Assembly: GCF_000485595.1 (NCBI RefSeq)
Contig: NW_014577089.1
Span: forward strand, 453,545 to 506,549
DNA from: Priapulus caudatus
Lineage: Eukaryota; Priapulida; Priapulimorpha; Priapulimorphida; Priapulidae
Length of the DNA: 53,005 nucleotides
Direction of reading: 5' to 3'
This document shows positions 40,810 through 51,577 of the stretch, in pieces. The notes beneath the pieces were generated by a model. The model made no database searches. It worked only from the letters and a program-made list of their open reading frames with translations, and was not told where the DNA came from. Both the position numbers and the translations under genes were made by a program. The first letter of the stretch is position 1; each line of letters begins with the position of its first letter.

Positions 40810-43800
40810 GAAACCGAAAAAGGAGTAGCAGAAGCAAACATGAGGGGAAATATGGTTAATTTCTCTCATGAGGCATTGGCCAGGCAACTGCAGGAGAAAG
40901 CAGAACTCGTCTGTATTGGAATGGCCCCTGGTGACCAGTCGTACAGGCCAAACTATCTGCCACCAGAGGAAGACTGCTGCACTCGTGGAGACAATGAGAC
41001 ATGTAAACATGATAAGTCAATAACAGCCTAATCTTATCCACATGGTTTTAAAAAGTTCTATATAGATGTTTTTATCTGTACAATTTCCCGTAGAATGAAA
41101 TATTATTGTAGGTCTCACTTGAGGTGGCGGCGTGAGTAAGACATTGCTCATACAACTCGGGCAAGTGTGACCACTCTGTAGCAAAGTCTGTCATTCACCA
41201 ATGTCTAACGTCTACCCTTAAGTTTTGTTGAACCACAGGAGTGCATCTTTGCCATTTATTACTCATTACTGTTACACACCTTTCTTAGCAACATTATAAC
41301 AGTGTGATTTCTAATTGCAGCTGATAATACATCTACTGAGAGCATCCAGCAGGTTGCAAAGACGGGATATAGACCAGGCCTAGGCCGTCATCAATTGAAT
41401 ATAAACAATGGCGAGCAGGAGAAGAATTCTATGGAGTGCCCCATGGAAGGATGCACTAAGACCTTCACCTGGCCTGCCCATCGCAAGTACCATCTTCTCA
41501 CTCACAGGTACTAACTAGACAGAGTGCACTCACGGAGTGCATACCTTCGCCAGCGACATACGCCATACGACTCACGAACACACGAATAACCCACGATATA
41601 CGCCAGCGTACTGACACGTACACGCTCCCATGTAACATGTATGTGTTATGAGCTGGCTCGCTGGGCTCGCTGGCTTGCTGACTCGCTGGCTCGCTGGGTG
41701 ATATCGATCAACCGCCAACGACATACGCCATATGACTCGACGTGCTAATATCGATCGCGCGAACACACGAACACACGAGAGCGAAAACATAACCTCCTCC
41801 AACTCCGTTGGGCGGAGGTAAACATATGCAGTCAAGCCCATGTCAGCAGCCACCTCCACAAAACAGCCACATTTGACATTTCCCTTGAGAGGCAACTATA
41901 CAGTGGAATTACTGAATAATGGCCTCCTGTCCATAGTTACTACTTTTGCTGTTTCCTTTGATTGGCCATTATATACAGGTTTGACTATCTATATAGCCTA
42001 TTATATATGTCAGACTAACAAACAGCTGACTCATTGATTTACATTTAACACTGCATGATTATTTGCAATGATTAAGTTTTGGAAGCGTATTTTTCATTTG
42101 TGTGGCATAGTGGGATTAATATCGTTGTTTATCAAAACTATGTTCAACCTTGTTTTGCCGCACAGACTTGAAATTTCTCATACAAGTGGTAATGCCCTTG
42201 ATCCAATATTGTTATATCTAGTTGGTCAGGTCAACCTAGGTGTTATATCTAGTCAGGTGAGGATCTTGCTATACAGTTATAGTGAATCCTTCCTTAGAAC
42301 CTTGCGTGGAGTTCTTTCCTTGCTCAAGATGGCTTTATTTGATTGCTTTTTATATTTTAATTACTTGTTTTTTTATTTCACATACATTTTTAGCTCACCT
42401 TGACATCGTCAAGATGAGCTATTGCCATGGGGTGTCGTCCGTCGTACGTCCGTACGTTCGTCCTTCTGTCTGTCCGTCCGTCCGTCTGTCCATCAACATT
42501 TGGCTACAGTCAACGATAACTTGAGAACCGTTTGACCCACATGTTTCAAATTGTATACAGTTGTTACTCTTATGGGAGAGATGTGAACGTCCTATTTTGG
42601 AGCATGCTAGTTGACCTACTTTCGAGTCACGTCCACTTTTTGGCAAAAATATAAATGGCCATAAGTCAGTTCAGGTTCAACGGATTTTGCTCATTTTTGG
42701 TATGTGAATGAATAAGGAGTGACCCCAAAACATATCACAGGGGTTTTAATATTTCTAAAAAATTATGCAAATTAGGTAGATTTTGGCAGCTTCACTATGC
42801 ATTTCAGTGTCTGCCTACGGTCAACGATAACTCAAAACCCGTTTGACCCACATGTTTTAAATTGCATATAGTTGTTACTCCTATGGGAGGGATTTGAACG
42901 TCCTATTTTGGAGCACGCCAGTCGACCTACTTTCGAGGCACGCCCGCTTTTTGGCAAAAATGGAAATGGCCATCTAGATTTATTCGATTTTGTTAAATTT
43001 ACCTAACCTACCTACCTACCTAATCATACCTACGTGTAATATTGTGTTTTAGATTCTTTGTTGCAGTAATTTGACTGGAATAGTTTATTGCTTTTATTTG
43101 CACGATAATCGAAAACCAAAATGGCGATCATTTAGGCGTAGCGCCATCTCTCTCTCTCAGATTTCAGACTTTCAGATCTGAAACATTTATTTTCGCATCA
43201 GAACTAACCCTGAAACAAAACAAGAAAATTTCTATTAGTATAAAACGGGGAGTAAGGACATTTGATCACATTTCCGTCCGTCATAAATGAAACACTTACC
43301 AAATTTTAAATATCATCTCCCTCTTCTATCACACCCAAGGTGAGCTACAGTGTCATTGACACTTTCATTAATAGTAGTGTTGTATATGTTTTGTTCTTGG
43401 TATCTCTCAAGCAATAACAGAGCTTACCAGTGCTCACTGGACACGTGTGCGAGAAGCTTCTATACCTTGCAGCGCCTTAAGGTGCATATGCAGGTGCACA
43501 CGGGAGAACGGCCTTTCTCATGCACACACAAGGGCTGTGGCAAGCAATTTTCCACCCAGGGTAACCTGCAGAATCACCTGAGAACACATTCTGGTCAGTG
43601 AATTCTTGTGCGCACCTATATCTATGAATGCATGCATATTGAATATGTGCAATATTTCAATGTAATTATGATCATGGTAATAGATAAAGATAAAGGATGT
43701 GTGTTGAAAACGTATGGCAGTGTAGCATGTTATGAGTTATTGGAAGGCATTACATTGCTGCAGGTGGGAGAAAAATCTCATATAAAATTTATTATTAAAT

Positions 43801-45859
43801 ATGTACAGATAAATCCTTCAAATTCGAACGAAAAGATTTGTATATGTAAAATTCATAAAAAAACCATGCAGTAAGTCCACTGTATAATATTTGATGAATG
43901 CGGCAATTAACGTAATTGCCATGAAATGGTGGTTTCCATGTAGTCTGTAAATATTTAGTCGTTATCATCTGGGCAGGTTGTCGAGGAGCCTAGAGGCCTC
44001 TATAACAAATGGAAATAAAGCCATATCTGTTGTGCTATATAAGGTTTATATGAAAACCAATAGAGACGAATTATAACATGTATTAATGAAACATTTGTGT
44101 TTGTCTTATTGTAGGAGAAAAGCCATTTGCCTGTTCACAGGAGGGCTGTAGTATGAGCTTTGCTGAGCGTTCTAGTCTAAGAAAGCACATGCTCGTTCAT
44201 ACTGGTGAGTACTTATTTACTGCAATATTTATGTAATTGTCGCAATGAACTATTGATTCCAGGAAAAAAATCACAGATGGTGTCATGTTGAGTTCCTTGA
44301 GTCTTCGTATGACAGGTTGCTTGCTGTTGTTTTAGTGAAGGCTGGAATCTTGGTGACCTTTGATGCCGATAGCACGATTGACGAGTGCTATTTTATTAAA
44401 CTTTTACTGATCCGTTTAGTTGCCTGTATAGCATAACGGTGTCCAGCGGTCATCTTACGTGAGGCTCTCCCATATAGGTGAGAAGCCGTACGTGTGTGAT
44501 TTGTGCGGCAAACACTTCTCACAGAGTGGAAGTCGCAACCAGCACATGAAGCGTTGCGTCGGGCACGTATCCCCGCGCTTTGCCGCAGCGAAGACTGGCG
44601 CCAACAAGCGCAGGCAGGCAGACGATGGTAGCGCCACCATGGTTCCAACGTTTTTCGCTCTGCCGCTGGCGGATTCCACTCGGATTCTCATTGTACAGCA
44701 AGCTGAGAACGATGTCTTCCACGTCCAGGGTGAGCGAGTGATGCTGCTCGATGTGACGGGGTTGGCAACGATTTACCAATACATTGATCATGATTATGAT
44801 ACAAACCTTGATGATACACGTTACATATGTCAATGTTCGTGTGTGCGTGCGTGCGTGCATGCGTGTGCATGTACGCGTGTGTGCGGGTGGGGGTGGTAGG
44901 ATGGGCGCATATATGAATGCATGCATGGGCACATGTGCATACGCACACGTGTGCGTGCGTGCGTATGTAGTTTAGTAATGACACTAATGTGGTATCATCT
45001 TGTAACAAAAGAAACATTACACAATGCAGTTTTGCACAATTAGAGATTCCTGCATTCATTCCATGGTACAGGTGACACTAGCATGATTCTCATGATTGGT
45101 CTAGTATTTTCTTGTATTATTGTCTTACATTATTCATAGTTTGGTTTTCTATAATGTACACATAAGTTTAATCTAGCATTTTATCTGTTAATATTTCTCT
45201 TAAACGTTTCTATTGAAACTATCATGATATATCGTTGGTACTTCATAACACACTTATAGCTTAGCTCAGTAACGTGGCAGGACCAAATGGTTTGGTTTAT
45301 TGAATCAAGCAAACACAGCTGATTATTAGGTACGCTGTATATTTCGCAGTGGTTTAATTTTCGCGAATTTCGCAAACGCGTTCCCGACCGCGAACATAAC
45401 AACACGTGAATAATTCATACCAAATAATACCGAATAATTCATAATTCACCGACCGCGAAATTAACCACTCGTGAAATTGTCCGTCAAGTCTGAATTCGCA
45501 AAAATATCTGTACTCGAAAAATATGGCGTATACAGTAGTACATTCTTTAAAATTACATGCATAACGTTACTTAATTTGACTGACAATCAGACATGGCTTT
45601 CGATGGTTATCGTTGTTCGCTTTCCAGTTTGTGATCTTGTTGATAAGTAATGTGTCATATAAGCTATCTTCATCACACCCCATCAACCTAGACCCTTTTT
45701 TTACCTTAGACCTCACCACCGGTACAAGAGAGTCGGTCATTCTGACAGGCAACACTGAGCCTGTGTCGTCACCTGTGTCAGAGCCACTGGTACACACCCC
45801 ACCACACCCGTGCCCTCACCACATACTGGGAGCTGAAGGTAAAATAACAATATTACAAC

Positions 45860-45891
<32 letters not shown>

Positions 45892-46654
45892 TTAGCTGAG
45901 GTGTAAGAACAACAATATACAGCAGGCACATAGCAGTGCATGTTTAGCGCAGCGTGGGCCAGCACACTTTAGCATGGTATGGCAGTGGAGTATGACAATA
46001 CAGCACAGCAGAGGCAGTGCACAATATGGGCATCATAGTACCAGGAGTAAAATATTTTATCATAAGTTTTTGTAATTAGTAGTACTATACGTCATTATTT
46101 TGCTCCTGATAGTACAATACTACACTGTTTGTCTGCCACTGTTTGTCTGCCAATGTTTGTCTGCCACTGTTAAGTCATTGTAAGTGGTTATTGGTATAAT
46201 CTCAAAATTGTTTCCATTTTTCAAACTTTCTTACGTACTGGCTTTTCCAGAAGTGTTGTTGCCAGCAGCAGAGAGCATCGTTGATGATGTGACAGACACA
46301 CAGCTGGCATTATCACAGCAATCCTACTCGAACGTTGTCGTTGTAACGGAGCCCCACCTGGTGGCGATGGACGCAGAATACGGACACCAGCCGACGTCAG
46401 ACATGGAATACCAGCAGCACGAGATTCTCGATACAGGTCGTGAGGAAATTCTCATTGCTCAAGACGTGCCCATCATGCAGACAGACGACAGCGAGTCTAT
46501 AGCTGATGCCACGATACCAAAGGATCACGGCATAGCTGAGCACGACGGGATGCCCACCAGTCACGTTATGGTAGCAGACGACAACGTATGCACTAGTGAC
46601 GACGGCTTCTTGAATTACGAGCCACTGATGGCGACAACGAACACGAATCTTTAG
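40810..46654 (+). CDS. ZNF410: ZNF410-like five-zinc-finger transcription factor; first coding exon unresolved
   Basis: DNA-binding nuclear protein. Exons: 40810-41002, 41321-41507, 43421-43593, 44115-44204, 44478-44729, 45710-45838, 46251-46654. All junctions are in phase, giving 475 residues before the stop without a confirmed start. Five tandem C2H2-type fingers begin about residue 113: CPMEGCTKTFTWPAH, then YQCSLDTCARSFYTLQRLKVH, CTHKGCGKQFSTQGNLQNH, CSQEGCSMSFAERSSLRKH and CDLCGKHFSQSGSRNQH. The motifs F-x-WPAH-x-KYHL, FYxLQRLKVHM, GNLxNH, FAExSSLRKH and FSQSGSRNxH are diagnostic of ZNF410, the vertebrate activator of CHD4. TGEKP-type linkers join the fingers. The last finger ends HMKRC, so its fourth ligand is Cys (C2HC), unless the His two residues later is used. 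The C-terminal half is acidic and low-complexity. An in-frame Met occurs 10 codons into the 40810 exon; an upstream exon may supply the true start. Confidence 0.9.
41003..41320. other. ZNF410 intron
   Basis: 318 bp, nothing recognised. Confidence 0.6.
41508..43420. other. ZNF410 intron with two repeat regions
   Basis: 41530-41830 has repeated 'cgacatacgccata' and 'ctcgctggctcgctggg' motifs. 42391-43348 is a MITE. Frames here are not genes. Confidence 0.65.
42391..43348. mobile_element. ~950-bp inverted-ended repeat with (GTCC)n
   Basis: Begins 'tagctcaccttgac' and ends 'caaggtgagcta'. Just inside the left end is a hairpin (agctcaccttgacatcgtca) and then (GTCC)n. Two internal copies of a ~130-bp unit ('gtttgacccacatgtt', 'gaacgtcctattttggagca', 'tttttggcaaaaat') lie at about 42530-42660 and 42838-42975. 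It resembles the 'agctcacct' repeats of molluscs and other marine invertebrates. No transposase. Confidence 0.8.
43594..44114. other. ZNF410 intron
   Basis: 521 bp. The 88-residue frame at 43608-43874 has no recognisable domain. Nothing else seen. Confidence 0.5.
44730..45709. other. ZNF410 intron with microsatellite and MITE
   Basis: 980 bp. (GT/GC)n-rich sequence at 44835-44970 and a MITE at 45329-45540. Confidence 0.65.
45329..45540. mobile_element. Short MITE of the 'tttcgcg' type
   Basis: Starts 'tacgctgtatatttcgcag' and ends 'aaaatatggcgtatacagta' (inverted ends: tac.gtata / tatac.gta). 'ggtttaattttcgcgaattt' and 'ccgcgaaattaaccactcg' are inverted inside. No coding frame. Confidence 0.65.
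45839..46250. other. ZNF410 intron
   Basis: 412 bp. (AAT)n at about 45863-45890 and three 20-bp copies of 'tgtttgtctgccactgtt'-type sequence at about 46118-46170. Nothing else. Confidence 0.7.
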
Positions 46655-47272
46655 CGAGTCGTGACAATAGGAATGAAAGGAGTATGAAAAGAGATAGAAC
46701 AATTGCGGAAGCAAACCACTTGCTGTGTTACATGTTTAATACAACTGTTTCAGGCAAGATGCTAATGCTCGAAATTAAAAAGGAGAAACTTCGGACGAAA
46801 GTATTGTGAATAATTATACATATTAGAGTTTATTGGAGTGAACAGATTAAATACTATGGTTTCATCATGAAATGTAAAGAAGTTTACGTTATTAAAATTA
46901 TTTATTATTTCTAAAAAAGGAAACATGGTAAATGAGGAATAATTTGGTGGTAGAATTATGCTCAAGACTGGGTAAACACTGTACTCGCAACAATCCATTG
47001 GTATGTGGAATATAATTACCTGAAATATTGGTTTATATGCACAAAAGCAATTAGGAATGTGTGTATTTCAGACATGTGGATCCATTGTGAGGGTGCCATT
47101 TATCAGCCAATGGGAAGACAAAAAATGACAAAAAACGTCAGCACCTATTACCCCATGTATATCCTGCATATATAGATAATCATCCACAGGGCATGATATT
47201 CCTACACTTTTATGCACACATGGTACTATAACTAAATCCTTGACATAGAATTGATCATCATTAGCTACTGTC

Positions 47273-47338
<66 letters not shown>

Positions 47339-47697
47339 GTATTTACATCTCCATATATACATATTATGTCATAACATATTCCAATGTCCCTGTATCTGAA
47401 TGGATCAATGACATACACTTCTCATATTATCCCAAGTCAGTGGACAGAGAAGATTAATTTTATATGTTTTTACTCAATATCTGAATGACATTACCTGACG
47501 AAGGAAAATATAGTGTATGGCACACAATTACAGTATATATATACACTATACTTTGCACTAACACCTGGCGTGGGTAGCACTTCAGCAATACACTCCTATT
47601 ACTGATATCAGTAGTGAATAAAATCAATCACTCCTGATGACATTATTGCATAGCTATCCAGACTCATTTAGTGAAGTTCACACATCGCCTGACCGAT
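46655..47697. other. Convergent region between ZNF410 and the hydrolase gene
   Basis: No coding region seen. It includes the (TA)n microsatellite at 47276-47334. AATAAA at 47617-47622 (plus) is a candidate poly(A) signal for ZNF410 but sits close to the hydrolase stop. The ATA-repeat frames are not genes. Confidence 0.6.
47276..47334. repeat. (TA)n microsatellite
   Basis: About 29 TA units in an uninterrupted tract. Confidence 0.95.
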
Positions 47698-50600
47698 TCA
47701 GCAGTTACAGTATGCAGTATCGGTTCTATATTCCCATGCATTGCCCCAAAACCCGGCACACAGGAAGCCTCCGGGTCCCCTGGCCGCCGTCTCCGGTCCC
47801 GTGACGACAAAGTCCGGCACCTGGTTGCTGAACGGCGACCTGGCCATCGGCGGAATGGTCGGCATCGCCAGCTTGACAACGTCCTCTAGTCCCGCGGGAG
47901 AGTTCCCCGCGAGCACGAGCGCGAGCCCGTGCCTCCCGCCTGGCGCCAGCGTCAGGACGCCCGTTCTCGCCGCGTCAAAGCTGCATGCGGCGAGCCGGAT
48001 CGATCCCGGCGCGACGACGAGCTGCGGGAGCGCGGCGAGCAGCCTCGCGGCGTGCGCGTTCTCGTGCGGGCCGCCAACGACGACGAGGTTCGCGTCGTCC
48101 GCGTCCACCGAGGAGAGGTCGACGTCTCGCACGACCACGGCGACGCCGTCCGACGTCATGTAGAAGAGATTGGCGAGCAGGACGGCGTACCGCAGCAGGA
48201 GGGGGCCACTCGTGCCCCCGGTTCCCGCAACGATGATGAACCGCTTCTCGGCTACCCGCCGCGCTGGTCCGTACTGCTGCCACTCCCGATTTACAGTCGT
48301 CAGTTTACCGCTAGTGGGCGTGTTAGCGGCGTCGGTGTCAGATTCGGCTGCATTCTCACTAGAAGGCTCTGATGTTGTACCACCAGGTGGGATTTCGTAG
48401 ATGCAGGATTCCCAGGTATGATCCTGCCCATGCTGATAGCATATGTCTTCATCGTCTGCATCGACGACATCAAGCCTGATGCCGTCTAGATAGAGTTTCT
48501 CTATGCCATCCCACATAGGACGGGTGCCACGCTCGATGTGGAATTTCGCCACATTTATTGTAGTAATATTGACCATTTTGCCATGCACTGCCACGCGCAG
48601 TTTGCTAGTCCTCATGGGGGTTTCTTGTTGAATGATCTTGACACCTTCCATGCTTTCAAAATCTGCTGGATTGGTGACTGTATACGTGAACTCGTACCTC
48701 CTCCCCATGTTGGCTGCTTCAGTGTACCTAAGTTGGAGAATGACAATTTTAACACTTCTCTCCTACTTATGGTAATAATGTAGTAAGGTAGCATAGCTAT
48801 CACAAATGTTACGAACGAGGACCGATCTTACACTACTGCGGCACTTGCCTGTTACTTGAAGGTTCACTGCAAGCTGCATCCGTGCAGCTCTGCTGCGGAT
48901 CAGTCATCATCACTGAGCTCATGAACTGACGAAGCTGTGCGTCGTTCACGACTCCACCATCGTTCTCCGCCCTGAACAATGCGATAACACTTAACAATCG
49001 AGATTGTAGTATTTACCCCTCAGTAAAAATAGAAGCTAGATAGATTTAATCAAAAGTCGTTACGCCTGGCAGTTTTCCGAACGCGTGCATTCCAGGACCC
49101 ATCGTTAATTCATGCCATTCTTACCAAGTATCCCACCACCAGTGTTCCTTCCCGGGAAGCTCTACATAAGTGACATTAGTTCCTTGCTCCTTCAGCACCC
49201 TGTACATCCTCCTGCTGTAGTACGGATGCACGGTCCTATCGTTTCCACCTGCAACACGAACGCAAATGTGATTTCACTACAAAGGCAGAGTCTTCAACGA
49301 AGAAATGTTGTTTTGCAAAGGTTCCACCAACAATGTCCCTCAATTACCCGTAGCGACTTGTGAGCACCCTACACAATGTATACATGCTGCCACCTGTGAA
49401 GACTGATCACTTAAAGTTTCATCATTCTGCATCTATCTGTTCATTATCATCACATCTACTTGACCGCAACTGTTTCACTAAGTAACTGTGAAAGATCATT
49501 AACACCACGTAGGGGGCGCTGATATCTAACAACATCAACCGATGCGAGCAATCAAGCAGTTCTGGTTCAGCGGACATGCGACATCCTCCGTGTTTATCAG
49601 GCGCAGCACGGCCTGCACTCACCGACGCGTATCATCACGGGTTTGTGACGGATGTTGCCGGCATGGCGCTCGGCGTCACACGTCGTCACGCAGCTCTCGA
49701 GGATCGCCTTCAGGAATGGATCGACGTCGGCCGCGGCGACGTCGTGACGCATGAACAGGTTGCTGTCCCCGTAGTCCTCCTTCCGGATCCAGCCTGTGGG
49801 AAGACCGGGCACCAGGATCAAGAGCCATCCATCTCTCTATCTCCTCATCTACCTGATCTTCGGCATTATCTAATCTAATCGTAATAAATAAACTAAGATC
49901 TGACCGTAATCTCTCACCTGCCAAGGAGACGACCGCCAGCGCCCTGTCTGTGTAATGTGTTGCCACCTGCCACGCCCCATGCCCGCCCATCGAATGCCCT
50001 GCAAACACAACTCGATGAGCGCTCGCCTTCTGCTCAATCCACGCGTGTCGCGCCGTGAGGTCGGCGAGCGCGCTTAACGCCGTCACGGCGGTCAGCATGC
50101 CGGGCCCTTCCCAGTTGTGCGCGCCGTGCCGCGTCGGCGCCAGCACCCAGCCGCGCTCGACGCCAAACTCGTAGCGGCCGCCGACGCCACGCTTGTGTGC
50201 GTCGGCCTGGTCGCGCGCGCTCACGGACGTGCCGTGCAGCGTGAGCAGCGTCGGGCACGCCGCGATGCCGCAGTCAGCGAGCGGGGCGACGGCCGCCGCG
50301 TGCTGCGTCGAGCCGTCGTGGTCCGCGAACGTGAACACGAACGACTGGGAGCGCGCGCGGCACCGCAGCGTCGCTCGGCAGGTGGCGCCGCCGAGGTTGG
50401 TCGCGACGGCGAGCGTGAGCGTGACGTCGGCGCACCGTGCGCCGCGCGGCGCCGCGGAGGTTCTCGCGACGCGCGCGCTGACGAGCCGGTGCTGGCCGGG
50501 CGCGACGCGCAGATCCCCGCGGAAACTGCTCACGGCATTCGTGACGAATCCGCTCGTTCCCTCGACCGTGATCGCGACGCCGTCGATCCACTCGGTCGGG

Positions 50601-51577
50601 TGAAGGTTGCGCACGGGCACGACGATGTACTCGCTCACCAGCACGCCGTCGTACAGGTCGGGCGCGAACGGCGGGTCAAGCGCCCGCACGAATCCTCGGT
50701 CGCGAGTCTCGACGCCGCAGCGGAAGGCGAGGTGCGGGTTCGCGCGCAGCTTCGCGTAGACAGTGTGCAGGCCGGCGTCGAGGCGCGCGGGGAACCACAG
50801 GTGCGCGCAGCGGTACACGTCACCGACGTGCAGCGCGTCGTCCACGTAGAAGTAGGAGACGCCGAGGCACTGCACGACGAACGCTCCCGGCCTGCCGACG
50901 ACGAAGCTGCCGACGGCCCAGCCCTGCCACTCCGTCACGCCCATGGACTGTAGCGAGGAGACAAGCTCGTTCCAGTTCTCGCTCAGGTCGACGTTCAACC
51001 AGCCTCCGCTCGCTCGCATCGCACTCCAGGCGACCTCACCTGCCACGGCCAACTCCGAGAAGTACTTGACGCTCGAGTTGAATCTGTCGCGGCCGGCCGT
51101 GTGAACACTGCCGAATCGTTCCACCGGATCGCCATCGGTCTCTGCCTTGCCGATCTGGAATGGTCCGAGGAACATCCAACGGCCGAACGCGACCTTCTGT
51201 GCCGACACCAGCGGAATTTCCTTGATGAGACGAGATAGATCATCCGAGTCATCATCGTGACCCAATTCCCTGAGTACGTGAGCTAGTAAGGCGAGTGAGT
51301 TTACTGACGGAGAAGAAGAGGATCCTTGTAATTCTCCAGTGAGAGAATTCAAGAGGCAGGAACCAGCCTTCTCAAACTGAAAATATTACATATCTTTAGC
51401 CACGTGCATGCTCTAGACAATAAAAGAACACTAATGCGACACATAGCTCAAAATTATATCTAGTAGCAGAAATAGCAGTGTTGTTATAATGATTTGATAT
51501 TATACTAGAACGAACTGATTCATACCGCTTGTGAAACGATAAGCTGAATAACTTTATCTTGATCAGCATTCCCATCT
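47698..51577 (-). CDS. Large alpha/beta-hydrolase (prolyl-oligopeptidase/esterase-like), 5' end outside or not found
   Basis: Exons in gene order: 51577-51526, 51376-49918, 49793-49623, 49248-49125, 48971-48849, 48727-47698 (stop). Together they give 985 residues, all in phase. The long second exon encodes a beta-rich N-terminal region followed by the hydrolase core. The nucleophile elbow is GHSMGGHGAW (Ser; around 49970-50000). The acid is likely the Asp of RVGGNDRTVHPYYSRRMYRVL (exons 3 to 4 of this list), and the His is in LPGKEHWWWDTW (next exon), so the triad is split over three exons. The last exon adds about 340 residues I cannot assign. Substrate is unknown: peptidase S9 and carboxylesterase relatives share these motifs. 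The exon 49918-51376 is strongly GC-rich compared with its surroundings. The intron after 48849 starts with GC, not GT. No signal peptide is visible because the N-terminus is missing. Confidence 0.85.
48728..48848 (-). other. GC-AG intron of the hydrolase gene
   Basis: The exon ending at 48849 is followed, on the minus strand, by CAG|GCAAGT, the preferred context of the rare GC-AG class. The next exon begins after the acceptor at 48728-48729. Only this donor keeps the frame (SSN, then Arg split over the junction, then YTEAANMGRRYEF). The nearest GT donor (tcaa/gtaaca, five bases earlier in the exon) would shift the frame. Confidence 0.8.
49249..49622. other. Hydrolase gene intron
   Basis: 374 bp between exons 49793-49623 and 49248-49125. 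Nothing recognised. Confidence 0.7.

Noticed and set aside
47741-48372. Plus-strand frames opposite the last hydrolase exon
   Set aside because: Overlapping antisense shadows of a GC-rich exon, low-complexity Arg/Pro/Ala.
50117-50953. 278-residue open frame on the plus strand opposite the hydrolase exon
   Set aside because: Arg/Ala-rich composition from GC-rich antisense sequence; the minus-strand frame has recognisable hydrolase motifs and in-phase splice sites.
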